From positions 1 through 5,217 of the forward strand of contig DBCN01000038.1 of assembly GCA_002293065.1 (NCBI GenBank): a stretch of 5,217 nt of DNA, given 5' to 3'. Shown here one piece after another: positions 5,194 through 5,217 of the stretch. Positions within the stretch are counted from its first letter, which is position 1. Each line of letters opens with the position of its first letter. The notes beneath the pieces are model-generated. The model ran no database searches and was not told the origin of the DNA. It saw nothing but the letters and a program-made list of their open reading frames with translations. Both the position numbers and the translations under genes were made by a program. This DNA comes from Opitutia bacterium UBA957 (GTDB lineage Bacteria > Verrucomicrobiota > Verrucomicrobiia > Opitutales > UBA953).

Positions 5194-5217
5194 AACCCTT
5201 AACTCAGATCCAACGGA

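Larger units (their letters stand above)
4829..5217. other. Gene-free region upstream of the hydrolase
   Basis: About 390 bases carry no protein gene I can support. Open frames here are short, lack family motifs and are rich in Arg, Pro and Ser, as expected from random GC-rich reading. I looked for tRNA, tmRNA, SRP RNA, RNase P RNA and riboswitch hallmarks on both strands and found none complete. The region holds several short palindromes, for example GGAGCTCC at 5040-5047 and TCCAG/CTGGA arms at 5027-5042. Larger elements are listed separately. The promoter of the hydrolase should lie here, reading leftward. Confidence 0.6.

Noticed and set aside
4822..5202. Forward open frame of 126 codons in the gene-free region
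   Set aside because: It begins within the hydrolase start, has no ribosome binding site or motif, and covers the inverted repeats; it probably reflects few stops in GC-rich DNA.
4830..5217. tmRNA, 6S, SRP or RNase P RNA in the gene-free region
   Set aside because: The T-arm-like core and the length prompted a check, but no tmRNA 5' end or tag frame, no SRP core, no RNase P signature and no clear 6S fold was found on either strand.

Overview
The window is GC-rich chromosomal DNA. It holds a short forward cluster of housekeeping and metabolic genes, one convergent gene for a secreted hydrolase, and about 390 bases without a gene at the right end. The base composition, the proline- and alanine-rich coding style and the C-terminal region of the secreted SGNH hydrolase suggest the Planctomycetes-Verrucomicrobia group, most likely an Opitutae-type verrucomicrobium. 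That placement is inference from protein character. No rRNA or other taxonomic marker is present.

Layout. Bases 1-18 read as the last five codons and stop of a forward gene that starts outside the window. Two consecutive hairpins follow. The second (42-68) is a textbook intrinsic terminator. Only 36 bases after its T-run comes gcvT (105-1196, T-protein), then gcvH (1220-1600, lipoyl H-protein), thiH (1630-2769, radical SAM tyrosine lyase) and rsmE (2766-3521, 16S rRNA m3U1498 methyltransferase). Spacings are 23 and 29 bases, then a 4-base overlap, so these four are probably co-transcribed. A minus-strand gene (3528-4823) encodes an exported SGNH/GDSL hydrolase and ends only 6 bases from the rsmE stop, with no terminator between them.

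Function. GcvT and GcvH are two of the four proteins of the glycine cleavage system. The decarboxylase GcvP is not next to them, so it must lie elsewhere or be missing. ThiH makes dehydroglycine from tyrosine for the thiazole ring of thiamine, the route that needs no oxygen. No thiG, thiS or other thiamine gene is in view. RsmE is a ribosome-modification enzyme, probably a passenger in the operon.

Bases 4829-5217 contain no convincing gene. They do contain an imperfect inverted repeat of about 90 bases (5104-5193), a stretch resembling a tRNA T-arm just upstream of the hydrolase, and an AT-rich island inside a second inverted repeat. I did not find a clear new biological system. The most promising leads are the terminator/leader arrangement before gcvT, the gcvT-gcvH-thiH neighbourhood without gcvP, and the right-hand inverted repeat.
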